A stretch of DNA of 10,043 bases from an uncultured Caldilineales bacterium (GCA_937907455.1 CALESQ010000064.1:1-10043); one strand, 5' to 3'; positions 1 through 8,568 are shown, counted from the first letter of the stretch. The notes: generated by a model from the letters alone, not told the origin. Numbers and translations are program-made.

Positions 1-105
1 TTACCAATATCTGTCACTTTCTGGATCAACCTACCCAAACTGTCGGGTGGCTAGAAACGCTATCTTCCCTTCTTCCTGCTGGCCGGGCTGCTTATCCTGC
101 TTGGC
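1..105 (+). other. Window edge with probable missing 5' end of the NACHT gene
   Basis: From 55 to 105 the frame of the NACHT gene is open and encodes a strongly hydrophobic run (FFLLAGLLILLGL), which looks like the first half of a membrane helix that the TTG start at 106 would cut. An in-frame TAG lies at 52-54. Another frame is open through positions 3-66 and encodes a plausible peptide (FLDQPTQTVGWLETL). A frameshift, a CTG start or an assembly-edge artefact could each explain this. Confidence 0.4.
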
Positions 106-2979
106 TTGAGCGCGCGCCTGTGGCTGCCGGCGCTGTTACGCTTTACCCAGGTCAACAGCGAGCTGATCCAGGGGCTGGAGGCGCTGGTTCAACTGTTGCT
201 GCTGGCCGGTGGCGCGGGGCTGGCGTTGCTGGGTCTGCGCGGCAGCCGTCGGCCAGCGCCGGCGCCAACCCAGATTGATACCGGCGGCGGCGCGTTCGTC
301 GGCGGCGACGTCAGCACCGGCGGTGGCCCCTTCATCGGACGCGACAGCATCGTCACCGGCGGCGGCAACATCACCAGCATTCACGTCGAGCGCGACCTGG
401 TGATCGGGGCGGCCGGCGACCTGGTCAAGGATGCCCGCCCTGGCGCAGCCGATCCCGTTGCCCTGCGCCGGGCGACCGAGGCTTACCTGAACTACCTGCT
501 GGATCGCCATCGTTATCTGCAACTCAAGGGCATGGGAGTACATGACAGGGTTCCGCTGCAATTGCCCCTGTTGGAGCTTTATGTTCCTCTGAAGGCGCGG
601 CTGGAGATGCCAGAGGGCGAGACCTGGCCGCGCCACCTGCAGGTGGCGGGACGCTCGCTGGAGCAGTCTGATACGGACGCGGGCGAGCCGATATTGACCG
701 ATCGTCTGAGCGGGCCTGTGCCGGTGTTGTCGCTGCTGAGCCAACATGCTGGTCTGATCATTCTGGGCGACCCGGGTGCGGGCAAAACTACCTTCCTCAA
801 GATGCTGGCACTGCAACTGGCGCTGGGACGGGGCGAACAATTGGGCATCGGCGAGCGGTTGCCGCTGTTGGCTTCGCTGGCCGATTACGCCAACACGCTG
901 AGTACCAACCCTACCCTCCGGCTGGACCAATTCATCGCTGCAACCTACCAGGCCAGCGGCCTTGACCAGCCGTTGCAGCAGATGGTGGATGACGCGCTGG
1001 CGCGCGGCCAAGCCCTGCTGTTGCTGGATGGACTGGATGAGATCAGGCAGGCCGGCCTGCGCCATCAAGTGGTGGAAAAGGTGCTGGATTTCTGTACCGC
1101 CCAGGGGCGACAGGGCAACAAGTTTGTGCTTACCAGCCGCATTGTGGGCTACAGTGCGGTGCGGCCTGCCCGCCAGGACGGTCTGGCTGAATGTACCCTG
1201 GTGGACTTCGATGACGACGAGATCGAAGCCTTTATCAGTCGCTGGACCGCAACCCTGGAACGCCAGGCGGCGGGCGACACCATCAGCAGCGTGGCCGACG
1301 CGCGCCGCGAGCGCGCCGAGTTGCTGGCTAGTGTGCAGCGCAATCCATCGGTGCGCCGTCTGGCCGCCAACCCCTTGCTGCTGACCATGCTGGCCATGAT
1401 GAAGCGTCAGGGTGTTGCCTTGCCAGAGCGCCGCGTACAGCTCTACCACCAGGCGGTTGAGGCGTTGGTTTCCAGTTGGAATCGGGCGCGCAGCCTGAGC
1501 CGGCAGGCAGTAACGCGCGAACTGGACCCCGTGACCACGATCAACGTGCTGGCTTCGCTGGCTCTTTGGATCCACCAGGAAAGCCCCGGGGTGGGGCTGG
1601 TTTCCGAATGGGCGCTGCGTCAGAAGCTGGCTGCGATCTACCGCGATCAGGATGCGGCTGATGCTGCGGCCGCGGCCGAGCAGTTTATGCAGGAGATCCC
1701 CGGCGATACTGGCCTGCTGTTGGCGCGCGGCGCCGGACAGTATGGCTTTATTCACCTGACCTTCGAGGAGTATCTGGCTGCGGTGGGCATTGCCGCGCTG
1801 GGGCAGGTGAGTACGAAGCCGATGGTGGATTTTTTGAGCCAACACGTGGGTGACCCGGTGTGGCGCGAAGTGAGTCTGCTGCTGGTGGGCTACCTGGGCG
1901 CGGTGCAGCGTCGTCCCCTGGCTGCGGGTGAAGTGGTGACCGCGCTGGCCATGCAGCGCCCCGGCCCACCCGGCGAGGCCGTGGTGCTGGCCGGTGAGGC
2001 TGTGCTGGACGCACTGCCCGACGGCGTGACCGTGGCTTGCAAGGAGACGGTGGTGCAGGCGCTGGTGCAAATCATGCAGGACGCGGCCACGCCATCCTCC
2101 TTGCGGCGTCGTGCCGGGCTGGCGCTGGGCCGGCTGGGTTGGTTGCCACAAGACCTGGATGTGTTCGTGTCGGTGGATAAAGGTGACTTTCTTTACGGCG
2201 ATCCGCCCACCCTGCGCACGCTTCCCTATCGCTACTGGATCGCTCGTTATCCTGTAACCAACGCCCAATATGCCCGTTTTGTGAACGACGGCGGCTACGA
2301 CAATCGTGACTGGTGGAGCGAGCAGGGCTGGGCCTGGCGCCAAGGCAAAGATACCGATCTGGCGCTGATCACGGACGAGGGCTTGAGAGACAGCTACCGC
2401 CGTTGGCTCGAAATGCGCTCAGTGGACAAACGTACCCAGCCCTGGGGGTGGGACGATCCAGACCAGCGCAACCCCATCTTTCCGGTGATCGGCGTGTCGT
2501 GGTATGAAGCCCAGGCCTACGCCAACTGGCTGAACCACCAACAGAAGGCTATACCGCTGGCCGGGGGTGGCAGCGAGCTGCTACCGGCTGATTACCAGGT
2601 GCGGCTGCCTACGGAGGAGGAATGGGAGCGGGCCGCGCGCGGGCGCGATGGCCGCGCGTATCCCTGGGAAGGCGCGTTTGATGTTGCCAAGGCCAACGCG
2701 GCCGAGGAACAGGGCGAAGGTCTGGGCATGACCGCGGTCTGTACCTATCCGGGCGGTGTCAGTCCGGTTGGTGCCTGGGACATGAGTGGCAATGTCTGGG
2801 AATGGACTGCGTCGCGTTGGTCAGAGAACGAACCATATTTCAAGGTGCTACGTGGTGGTTCTGGGTATTCAGAACAAATGTTCGCCCGCTGTGCGTATCG
2901 CGGCTGGATCTTTCCAGATGACTTCAACGTCAATTGCGGGTTTCGAGTGGTGGTGTCCCTGGCGAATTCTGGCTTCTGA
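106..2979 (+). CDS. Membrane-anchored NACHT/STAND NTPase with C-terminal FGE/SUMF1 (C-type-lectin-fold) domain
   Basis: Seen, in order (residues counted from the TTG at 106): a hydrophobic N-terminus with a second hydrophobic segment at ~26-46; glycine-rich TGGG-x-F-x-G repeats at ~57-90; a NACHT NTPase with Walker A GDPGAGKTT (221-229), Walker B LLLLDGLDE (304-312) and a TSR sensor-like motif (343-345); a helical region with the FIHLTFEEYLAA motif (548-559) usual in NACHT proteins; HEAT-like helices to ~685; and an FGE/SUMF1 domain at ~686-952 (PVTNAQYARF, VSWYEAQAYANWL, RLPTEEEWERAARG, DMSGNVWEWT, RGGS, GFRVV). Family knowledge: NACHT proteins are signal-transducing NTPases, and several bacterial ones act in antiphage defence. 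Inferred: a membrane-tethered receptor whose FGE domain senses a ligand. The CxxxxC pair of catalytic FGEs is not visible near RGGS, so sulfatase maturation is unlikely. The start is uncertain: the hydrophobic stretch extends upstream in frame to ~70, no ATG, GTG or TTG lies between the stop at 52 and 106, and no ribosome binding site is seen. The last residues (NSGF) come from a heptamer repeat. Confidence 0.88.
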   Translation: MSARLWLPALLRFTQVNSELIQGLEALVQLLLLAGGAGLALLGLRGSRRPAPAPTQIDTGGGAFVGGDVSTGGGPFIGRDSIVTGGGNITSIHVERDLVIGAAGDLVKDARPGAADPVALRRATEAYLNYLLDRHRYLQLKGMGVHDRVPLQLPLLELYVPLKARLEMPEGETWPRHLQVAGRSLEQSDTDAGEPILTDRLSGPVPVLSLLSQHAGLIILGDPGAGKTTFLKMLALQLALGRGEQLGIGERLPLLASLADYANTLSTNPTLRLDQFIAATYQASGLDQPLQQMVDDALARGQALLLLDGLDEIRQAGLRHQVVEKVLDFCTAQGRQGNKFVLTSRIVGYSAVRPARQDGLAECTLVDFDDDEIEAFISRWTATLERQAAGDTISSVADARRERAELLASVQRNPSVRRLAANPLLLTMLAMMKRQGVALPERRVQLYHQAVEALVSSWNRARSLSRQAVTRELDPVTTINVLASLALWIHQESPGVGLVSEWALRQKLAAIYRDQDAADAAAAAEQFMQEIPGDTGLLLARGAGQYGFIHLTFEEYLAAVGIAALGQVSTKPMVDFLSQHVGDPVWREVSLLLVGYLGAVQRRPLAAGEVVTALAMQRPGPPGEAVVLAGEAVLDALPDGVTVACKETVVQALVQIMQDAATPSSLRRRAGLALGRLGWLPQDLDVFVSVDKGDFLYGDPPTLRTLPYRYWIARYPVTNAQYARFVNDGGYDNRDWWSEQGWAWRQGKDTDLALITDEGLRDSYRRWLEMRSVDKRTQPWGWDDPDQRNPIFPVIGVSWYEAQAYANWLNHQQKAIPLAGGGSELLPADYQVRLPTEEEWERAARGRDGRAYPWEGAFDVAKANAAEEQGEGLGMTAVCTYPGGVSPVGAWDMSGNVWEWTASRWSENEPYFKVLRGGSGYSEQMFARCAYRGWIFPDDFNVNCGFRVVVSLANSGF
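271..375 (+). repeat. TGGG-x-F-x-G(R/G)D repeat motif in the NACHT protein
   Basis: About residues 56-90 of the NACHT protein contain TGGGAFVGGD, TGGGPFIGRD and a degenerate TGGGNITS in tandem, about 10-14 residues apart. The same motif (GGNVNTGGGDFIGRD) is in the small protein encoded downstream, and the DNA is also similar there. Such glycine-rich runs are often found next to STAND NTPases. Whether they form a short beta-solenoid or an adaptor surface is inference. Confidence 0.75.
2842..2955 (+). other. Candidate DGR variable region (VR) at the 3' end of the NACHT-FGE gene
   Basis: The domain ends in the frame RGGS-(seven variable residues)-ARCAYR-(four)-P-(six)-CGFRVV at residues 916-949. 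In DGR target proteins with this fold the variable residues derive from AAC/AAT codons of a template repeat. Here the codons after CAYR (ggc tgg atc ttt) and after P-D (gac ttc aac gtc aat) all keep the third base C, T or G and vary only at bases 1 and 2. This is what adenine-specific mutagenesis of AAC, AGG, AAC, AAT and further AAC/AAT template codons would give. The template repeat and reverse transcriptase are not in this window, so this is a pattern call. Confidence 0.6.
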
Positions 2980-3012
2980 ATTCTGAGTTCTGAGTTCCGG
3001 TTCCTGAATCCT
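2964..3012 (+). repeat. Heptamer tandem repeat (7 units) spanning the NACHT gene stop codon
   Basis: Seven consecutive 7-base units follow the consensus GAATTCT: GAATTCT, GGCTTCT, GAATTCT, GAGTTCT, GAGTTCC, GGTTCCT, GAATCCT. The TGA stop (2977-2979) sits at the junction of units 2 and 3, so the array supplies the last four residues and the stop. It resembles short tandem repeat arrays found in intergenic DNA of filamentous bacteria. Confidence 0.75.
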
Positions 3013-3031
3013 GTCCGGCCGGGGATGGGGT

Positions 3032-3061
3032 CTGGGGAAGGGGGCCTGCCCCCTTCCCCAG
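3032..3061. repeat. Perfect 13-bp inverted repeat, 4-nt loop
   Basis: The arms at 3032-3044 (CTGGGGAAGGGGG) and 3049-3061 are perfect complements around the loop CCTG. No T-run follows directly; a T7 tract begins only 12 bases later, at 3074. It could terminate the NACHT transcript, be a dispersed palindromic repeat, or be the post-VR hairpin/cruciform that known DGRs carry just downstream of the variable region. Confidence 0.8.
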
Positions 3062-3080
3062 CGAGTTGGCCTATTTTTTT

Positions 3081-3086
3081 GGAGGT
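3081..3086 (+). promoter_or_regulatory. Ribosome binding site for the 3091 gene
   Basis: GGAGGT lies 4-5 bases before the ATG at 3091. It decides the start over an in-frame ATG at 3025, which would place the 13-bp palindrome inside the coding region. Confidence 0.85.
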
Positions 3087-3090
3087 ATCT

Positions 3091-3504
3091 ATGACTGACA
3101 ACCAACACCATACTTCACCCATTCCCACCAGCACCGGCGGTGTGATTGTGGGTGGCAATGTGAACACCGGCGGCGGTGACTTCATCGGCCGCGACCAGAC
3201 CATCTACCAGGTCAACGCCACGCAAGGTGCTTCGTTGGCCGAGTTTACCGCGCTGCTGGCTCAGCTACGTGGCGCGTTGCCAGCGGCCGGTCTGGACCCC
3301 GACACGGCCGAGATTATCGAAGCCGACGTGCAGGTGATCGAGCAGCAGGCCGCCCGACCGAAGCCCAACGCGGCGATTATCACCAGCAAGCTGGAGGGCA
3401 TCGCCAAGCTGCTGGCCGCGGCGGGGGGCGTGGCTGTGGCTGCACAAAAGTTGCTGCCCATGGCCCGGCAGGCGCTGGAATGGGCCAAACCGCTGTTTCA
3501 ATAA
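3091..3504 (+). CDS. Small TGGG-x-F-x-GRD motif protein, partner of the NACHT-FGE gene
   Basis: This is a 137-residue soluble protein of unknown function. Residues ~12-35 hold GGVIVGGNVNTGGGDFIGRD, nearly the same as the motif preceding the NACHT domain of the upstream protein. Residues ~45-105 form predicted amphipathic helices (LAEFTALLAQLRGAL, AEIIEADVQVIEQQ, AIITSKLEGIAKLL). The C-terminus is a glycine/alanine-rich hydrophobic helix (AAAGGVAVAAQ) and a final helix. A good Shine-Dalgarno site supports the ATG start. It lies 111 bp after the NACHT stop on the same strand and may be co-transcribed. Inferred: an adaptor or regulator that meets the NACHT protein through the shared motif. It lacks the position and basic character expected of the DGR accessory protein Avd, and no enzymatic motif is visible. 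Confidence 0.85.
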   Translation: MTDNQHHTSPIPTSTGGVIVGGNVNTGGGDFIGRDQTIYQVNATQGASLAEFTALLAQLRGALPAAGLDPDTAEIIEADVQVIEQQAARPKPNAAIITSKLEGIAKLLAAAGGVAVAAQKLLPMARQALEWAKPLFQ

Positions 3505-3622
3505 GGGAGTAACTATTCACTCCATCCGGGCATGAGCATTAAACTGCAAGGGTGTCAGGACAGCGCAGGACGAGTTTCGCGCTTGTCTATGCTGCTTGTG
3601 CCGGTATTGAAACATCCGCGCC
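3505..3622. other. Intergenic stretch without recognised feature
   Basis: Only a weak 5-bp hairpin (GGAGT/ACTCC near 3507-3523) follows the stop codon. No T-run, convincing reading frame or repeat was found. Confidence 0.5.
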
Positions 3623-3651
3623 TTGACGTAAACGCCTTTCCCGTGTATGAT
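3623..3651 (+). promoter_or_regulatory. Sigma-70-type promoter for the glyQS leader
   Basis: The -35 is TTGACG (3623-3628) and the -10 is TATGAT (3646-3651) with a 17-bp spacer, each 5 of 6 to consensus. Transcription should start near 3658-3659. Confidence 0.6.
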
Positions 3652-3658
3652 TGCGCCC

Positions 3659-3769
3659 ATGCAACACGAGTACCTGCGCTCCCGCGCCTCTGACCTCGGC
3701 TCCGGTCGCGGGCCGCAGACGCCACACCTCACCGAGGCGGCGTCCTGCGGCCATTTCGCACACGCGTAA
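3659..3769 (+). CDS. Possible leaderless leader-peptide ORF (36 aa)
   Basis: The ATG lies exactly at the predicted transcription start and has no Shine-Dalgarno site, so it would be read as a leaderless mRNA. The peptide ends at TAA 3767-3769. It contains the run DLGSGRG: three glycine codons (ggc, ggt, ggg at 3698-3712) within the 3' arm of hairpin 1. A glycine-rich leader before a glycyl-tRNA synthetase would fit ribosome-mediated attenuation, but the glycines alternate with other residues and the region is GC-rich, so an open frame by chance is quite possible. Confidence 0.22.
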   Translation: MQHEYLRSRASDLGSGRGPQTPHLTEAASCGHFAHA

Positions 3770-3853
3770 AACCAGGGCCATTTTTCGCGGCGGCTGCCAG
3801 CAGCAGCGCCATCCATTGTCATGATTGAAACCGGCCGCTGGGCCGGTTTTTCT
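3659..3853 (+). ncRNA. Structured leader / candidate terminated small RNA upstream of glyQS
   Basis: The predicted transcript runs from the promoter start (~3659) to a rho-independent terminator (~3853). It contains hairpin 1 (3681-3712: CCCGC with GCGGG and GACC with GGTC) and hairpin 2 (GGCCGCAGACGCC at 3711-3723 with GGCGTCCTGCGGCC at 3739-3752, one bulge, with an inner CCTC/GAGG). Hairpins 1 and 2 share bases 3711-3712, so they may compete. No T-box consensus and no glycine-riboswitch core could be recognised. It is either a transcription-attenuation leader for glyQS or an independent small RNA whose terminator happens to sit before glyQS. Confidence 0.4.
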
Positions 3854-3855
3854 TT
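3828..3855 (+). terminator. Rho-independent terminator immediately upstream of glyQS
   Basis: A 9-bp perfect stem AAACCGGCC / GGCCGGTTT with a GCTG loop is followed by TTCTTT. It ends 6 bases before the glyQS Shine-Dalgarno sequence, leaving no room for a promoter after it. Transcription of glyQS must therefore read through it. Confidence 0.8.
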
Positions 3856-3860
3856 GCCAC

Positions 3861-3866
3861 GAGGTG
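3861..3866 (+). promoter_or_regulatory. glyQS ribosome binding site
   Basis: GAGGTG lies 4 bases before the ATG at 3871 and just downstream of the terminator T-run. Confidence 0.7.
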
Positions 3867-3870
3867 TTTT

Positions 3871-6948
<3,078 letters not shown>

Positions 6949-6958
6949 GCAGAATTAG

Positions 6959-7001
6959 AACGATACGGAGTGTGTAAGTAGTGCTTGCACTCCGTATCGT
7001 T
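6959..7001. terminator. 14-bp perfect inverted repeat after glyQS, probable terminator
   Basis: The arms AACGATACGGAGTG (6959-6972) and CACTCCGTATCGTT (6988-7001) are perfectly complementary around a 15-base loop, 10 bases after the glyQS stop. No T-run follows (TGGGGGAT), so intrinsic termination is not certain. It could also be a binding site or a repeat. Confidence 0.5.
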
Positions 7002-7029
7002 GGGGGATACGCAAGTCAGAGTCGGAAAC

Positions 7030-7058
7030 TTGTGTTTTTGTGTAGATTGTTTTAAAAT
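7030..7058 (+). promoter_or_regulatory. Promoter of the toxin-antitoxin operon
   Basis: The -35 is TTGTGT (7030-7035) and the -10 is TAAAAT (7053-7058) with a 17-bp spacer. The -10 overlaps the left arm of the palindrome at 7054-7086, and the start point would fall in it, near 7065. Confidence 0.5.
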
Positions 7059-7089
7059 ATCTTAACCTAAGGGGTTAAGATATTTTTTT
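7054..7089 (+). promoter_or_regulatory. 14-bp palindrome: TA operator (also terminator-like)
   Basis: The arms AAAATATCTTAACC (7054-7067) and GGTTAAGATATTTT (7073-7086) are perfectly complementary with a 5-base loop, ending in a T7 run. It covers the -10 and predicted start of the toxin operon and ends 15 bases before the toxin ATG, the usual place for the operator bound by a HigA-type antitoxin. For transcripts coming from glyQS it has the form of an intrinsic terminator and may serve as both. Confidence 0.6.
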
Positions 7090-7101
7090 GGGACGGGTGT
7101 G

Positions 7102-7437
7102 ATGGATATTGCTTTTGGCTCAACGAAGTTGCAAAAAACGCTGAATACACAGGCGTTGTTAGTTCAGGCACATGGTCCGAAGCGCGCACAACGAATACGT
7201 CAACGCTTGGACGATATGGCAGCGGCTGGCTGTTTGCAGGAAATGGAGCGTTTGCCTGGCCGGTGTCATGAGTTGAAAGGAAACCGTGCTGGCCAATTGG
7301 CGCTTGATCTGGATCACCCTTACCGACTGATATTTAAACCCGATCACGACCCCGTTCCGATCAAAAGCGATGGCGGCCTCGATTGGCAGGCCGTTACTTC
7401 TGTGGTAATTCTAGGCATAGAGGACTATCATGGCTAA
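7102..7437 (+). CDS. HigB/RelE-type toxin
   Basis: This is a 111-residue protein of the RelE/ParE superfamily. Family members are ribosome-dependent mRNA endoribonucleases that stop growth when freed from their antitoxin. The HigB-like pattern is clear: an N-terminal helical stretch (PKRAQRIRQRLDDMAAA), then LPGRCHELKGNRAGQLALDLDHPYRLIFKP and the final strand VTSVVILGIEDYHG. The ATG at 7102 follows a GGACGGG site; a GTG at 7099 would add one residue. The last 8 bases overlap the start of the antitoxin gene, as in translationally coupled TA pairs with toxin first. The DNA is visibly AT-richer than glyQS and the NACHT gene, which suggests horizontal gain. Activity is inferred from family. Confidence 0.85.
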   Translation: MDIAFGSTKLQKTLNTQALLVQAHGPKRAQRIRQRLDDMAAAGCLQEMERLPGRCHELKGNRAGQLALDLDHPYRLIFKPDHDPVPIKSDGGLDWQAVTSVVILGIEDYHG

Positions 7438-8530
7438 AGTGAGAAATAATGAATATACGCCTGATTATGTTTCTCCACCTGGTGAAACCTTGCAGGAGTT
7501 GCTCGCAGAACGACAAATGAGTCAGGCTGAGCTGGCAAGACGTACAGGCAGGCCCGATAAAACCATCAATGAAATTATTCAGGGCAAGGCTGCTCTCACA
7601 CCTCAAACGGCCTTGCAACTGGAACACGTTCTCGGGATTCCTGCCGGCTTTTGGAACAACAGAGAGCAGACCTATCGTGCTTTTCTGGCTGCGCAAGCTG
7701 AGCGGGCAGAATTGCAGGAGCAGGCAGATTGGCTGCACTGTTTTCCTGTCAAGGAGATGGCTCAACGCGGCTGGATAAAATTTCATGAGGACACTGTTGA
7801 GCAGATCCGAGAATTGTTGAAGTTCTTTGGGGTTGCGTCTCCTGCACAATGGCAGGCATCTTTGGCGACTTCTGATGTAGCTTACCGCCGTTCGCCAGCT
7901 TTTCGTAGTCAACCCCACGCTTTGTCGGCGTGGCTGCGTCAGGGTGAGCTACTGGCTCAACGAATAAACTGTGAACCCTATCAGGCAGACAAATTTTACC
8001 AAGCTTTAACGGAAGCACGTAGCTTAACCAAACTTGAGCCAGATACGTTCATCCCTGAGCTTCAGATGCGCTGTGCTGCGGCAGGAGTCGCCGTAATATT
8101 CGTAGAAGAAGTAAGTGGCGCGCGTGTCAGCGGTGCTACTCGGTGGCTCAATTCTCAAAAAGCACTCCTTCAACTCAGTTTTCGTTATCAGCATGACGAC
8201 CAGGTGTGGTTTAGTTTCTTTCACGAAGCCGGACATGTTTTACTTCATGGCAAGCGCCAGGTATTCATCGAAGAAGAAGGGGCAGAGGATGAGCAGGAAG
8301 AAGAGGCCAACCAATTTGCTGCTAATCTTTTGATCCCGAAAGGTGCTTTACAAAGTTTCCTGGATCGTCAAATCCCAGGACGCTATCCCAGCAAGCAATC
8401 CCTCATAGAATTCGCCGAAGAGCAGGGCATTGCTCCGGGGATTGTTGTGGGTCGTTTGCAACATGATTACCCCACAATAATTCCTAAAACACACCATAAC
8501 CGCTTAAAGCGTCGCCTGATTAGAGCGTGA
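7430..8530 (+). CDS. HigA-type HTH antitoxin fused to ImmA/IrrE metallopeptidase
   Basis: The protein has 366 residues. Residues ~18-75 are an XRE-family helix-turn-helix (TLQELLAERQMSQAELARRTG...TINEIIQGK) followed by the HigA-typical GIPAGFWNNREQTYRAFL. Residues ~190-340 are an ImmA/IrrE-family zinc peptidase: HEAGH at 265-269 (two histidine ligands and the catalytic Glu) and EEEANQFAANLLIP, with Glu291 or Glu292 as the likely third ligand. Family knowledge: the HTH part binds toxin and operator DNA, and ImmA/IrrE peptidases cleave repressors in response to a signal. A plain HigA has about 90-110 residues, so this is a long, two-domain form. Inferred: it represses the upstream palindrome, neutralises the toxin, and may cut itself or a partner to release either. 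The ATG at 7430 overlaps the toxin stop by 8 bases. Confidence 0.9.
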   Translation: MAKVRNNEYTPDYVSPPGETLQELLAERQMSQAELARRTGRPDKTINEIIQGKAALTPQTALQLEHVLGIPAGFWNNREQTYRAFLAAQAERAELQEQADWLHCFPVKEMAQRGWIKFHEDTVEQIRELLKFFGVASPAQWQASLATSDVAYRRSPAFRSQPHALSAWLRQGELLAQRINCEPYQADKFYQALTEARSLTKLEPDTFIPELQMRCAAAGVAVIFVEEVSGARVSGATRWLNSQKALLQLSFRYQHDDQVWFSFFHEAGHVLLHGKRQVFIEEEGAEDEQEEEANQFAANLLIPKGALQSFLDRQIPGRYPSKQSLIEFAEEQGIAPGIVVGRLQHDYPTIIPKTHHNRLKRRLIRA

Positions 8531-8568
8531 AGAGCTATCAGGTTTTTAGTTTTGAACAAGTATTTATC

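Noticed and set aside
136..2343. Long open frame on the minus strand opposite the NACHT gene
   Set aside because: It is composition-driven: Gln/His/Arg-rich with no domain pattern, while the plus strand encodes clear NACHT and FGE motifs.
2170..2960. Catalytic formylglycine-generating enzyme
   Set aside because: The usual cysteine pair after the GGS motif is not seen, and fusion to NACHT with a variable-looking end fits a binding domain better.
3091..3504. DGR accessory protein Avd
   Set aside because: The protein carries the glycine-rich GRD motif and a hydrophobic Gly/Ala C-terminus, not the basic four-helix bundle pattern of Avd.
3587..3781. Minus-strand frame vaguely like the core of a tyrosine recombinase (GRRLGEVWRLR)
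   Set aside because: No catalytic Arg/His/Tyr set, no start signal, and it overlaps the structured glyQS leader.
3606..3831. Two copies of ATTGAAAC (3606-3613 and 3824-3831), as at the 3' end of many type I/III CRISPR repeats
   Set aside because: The bases before each copy are unrelated, the spacing is 218 bases, no third copy exists and no cas gene is present.
3659..3853. T-box or glycine riboswitch upstream of glyQS
   Set aside because: No AGGGTGGNACCGCG-like T-box, no TGGN on the 5' side of the terminator, and no recognisable glycine aptamer core beyond a chance CACCGAGG.
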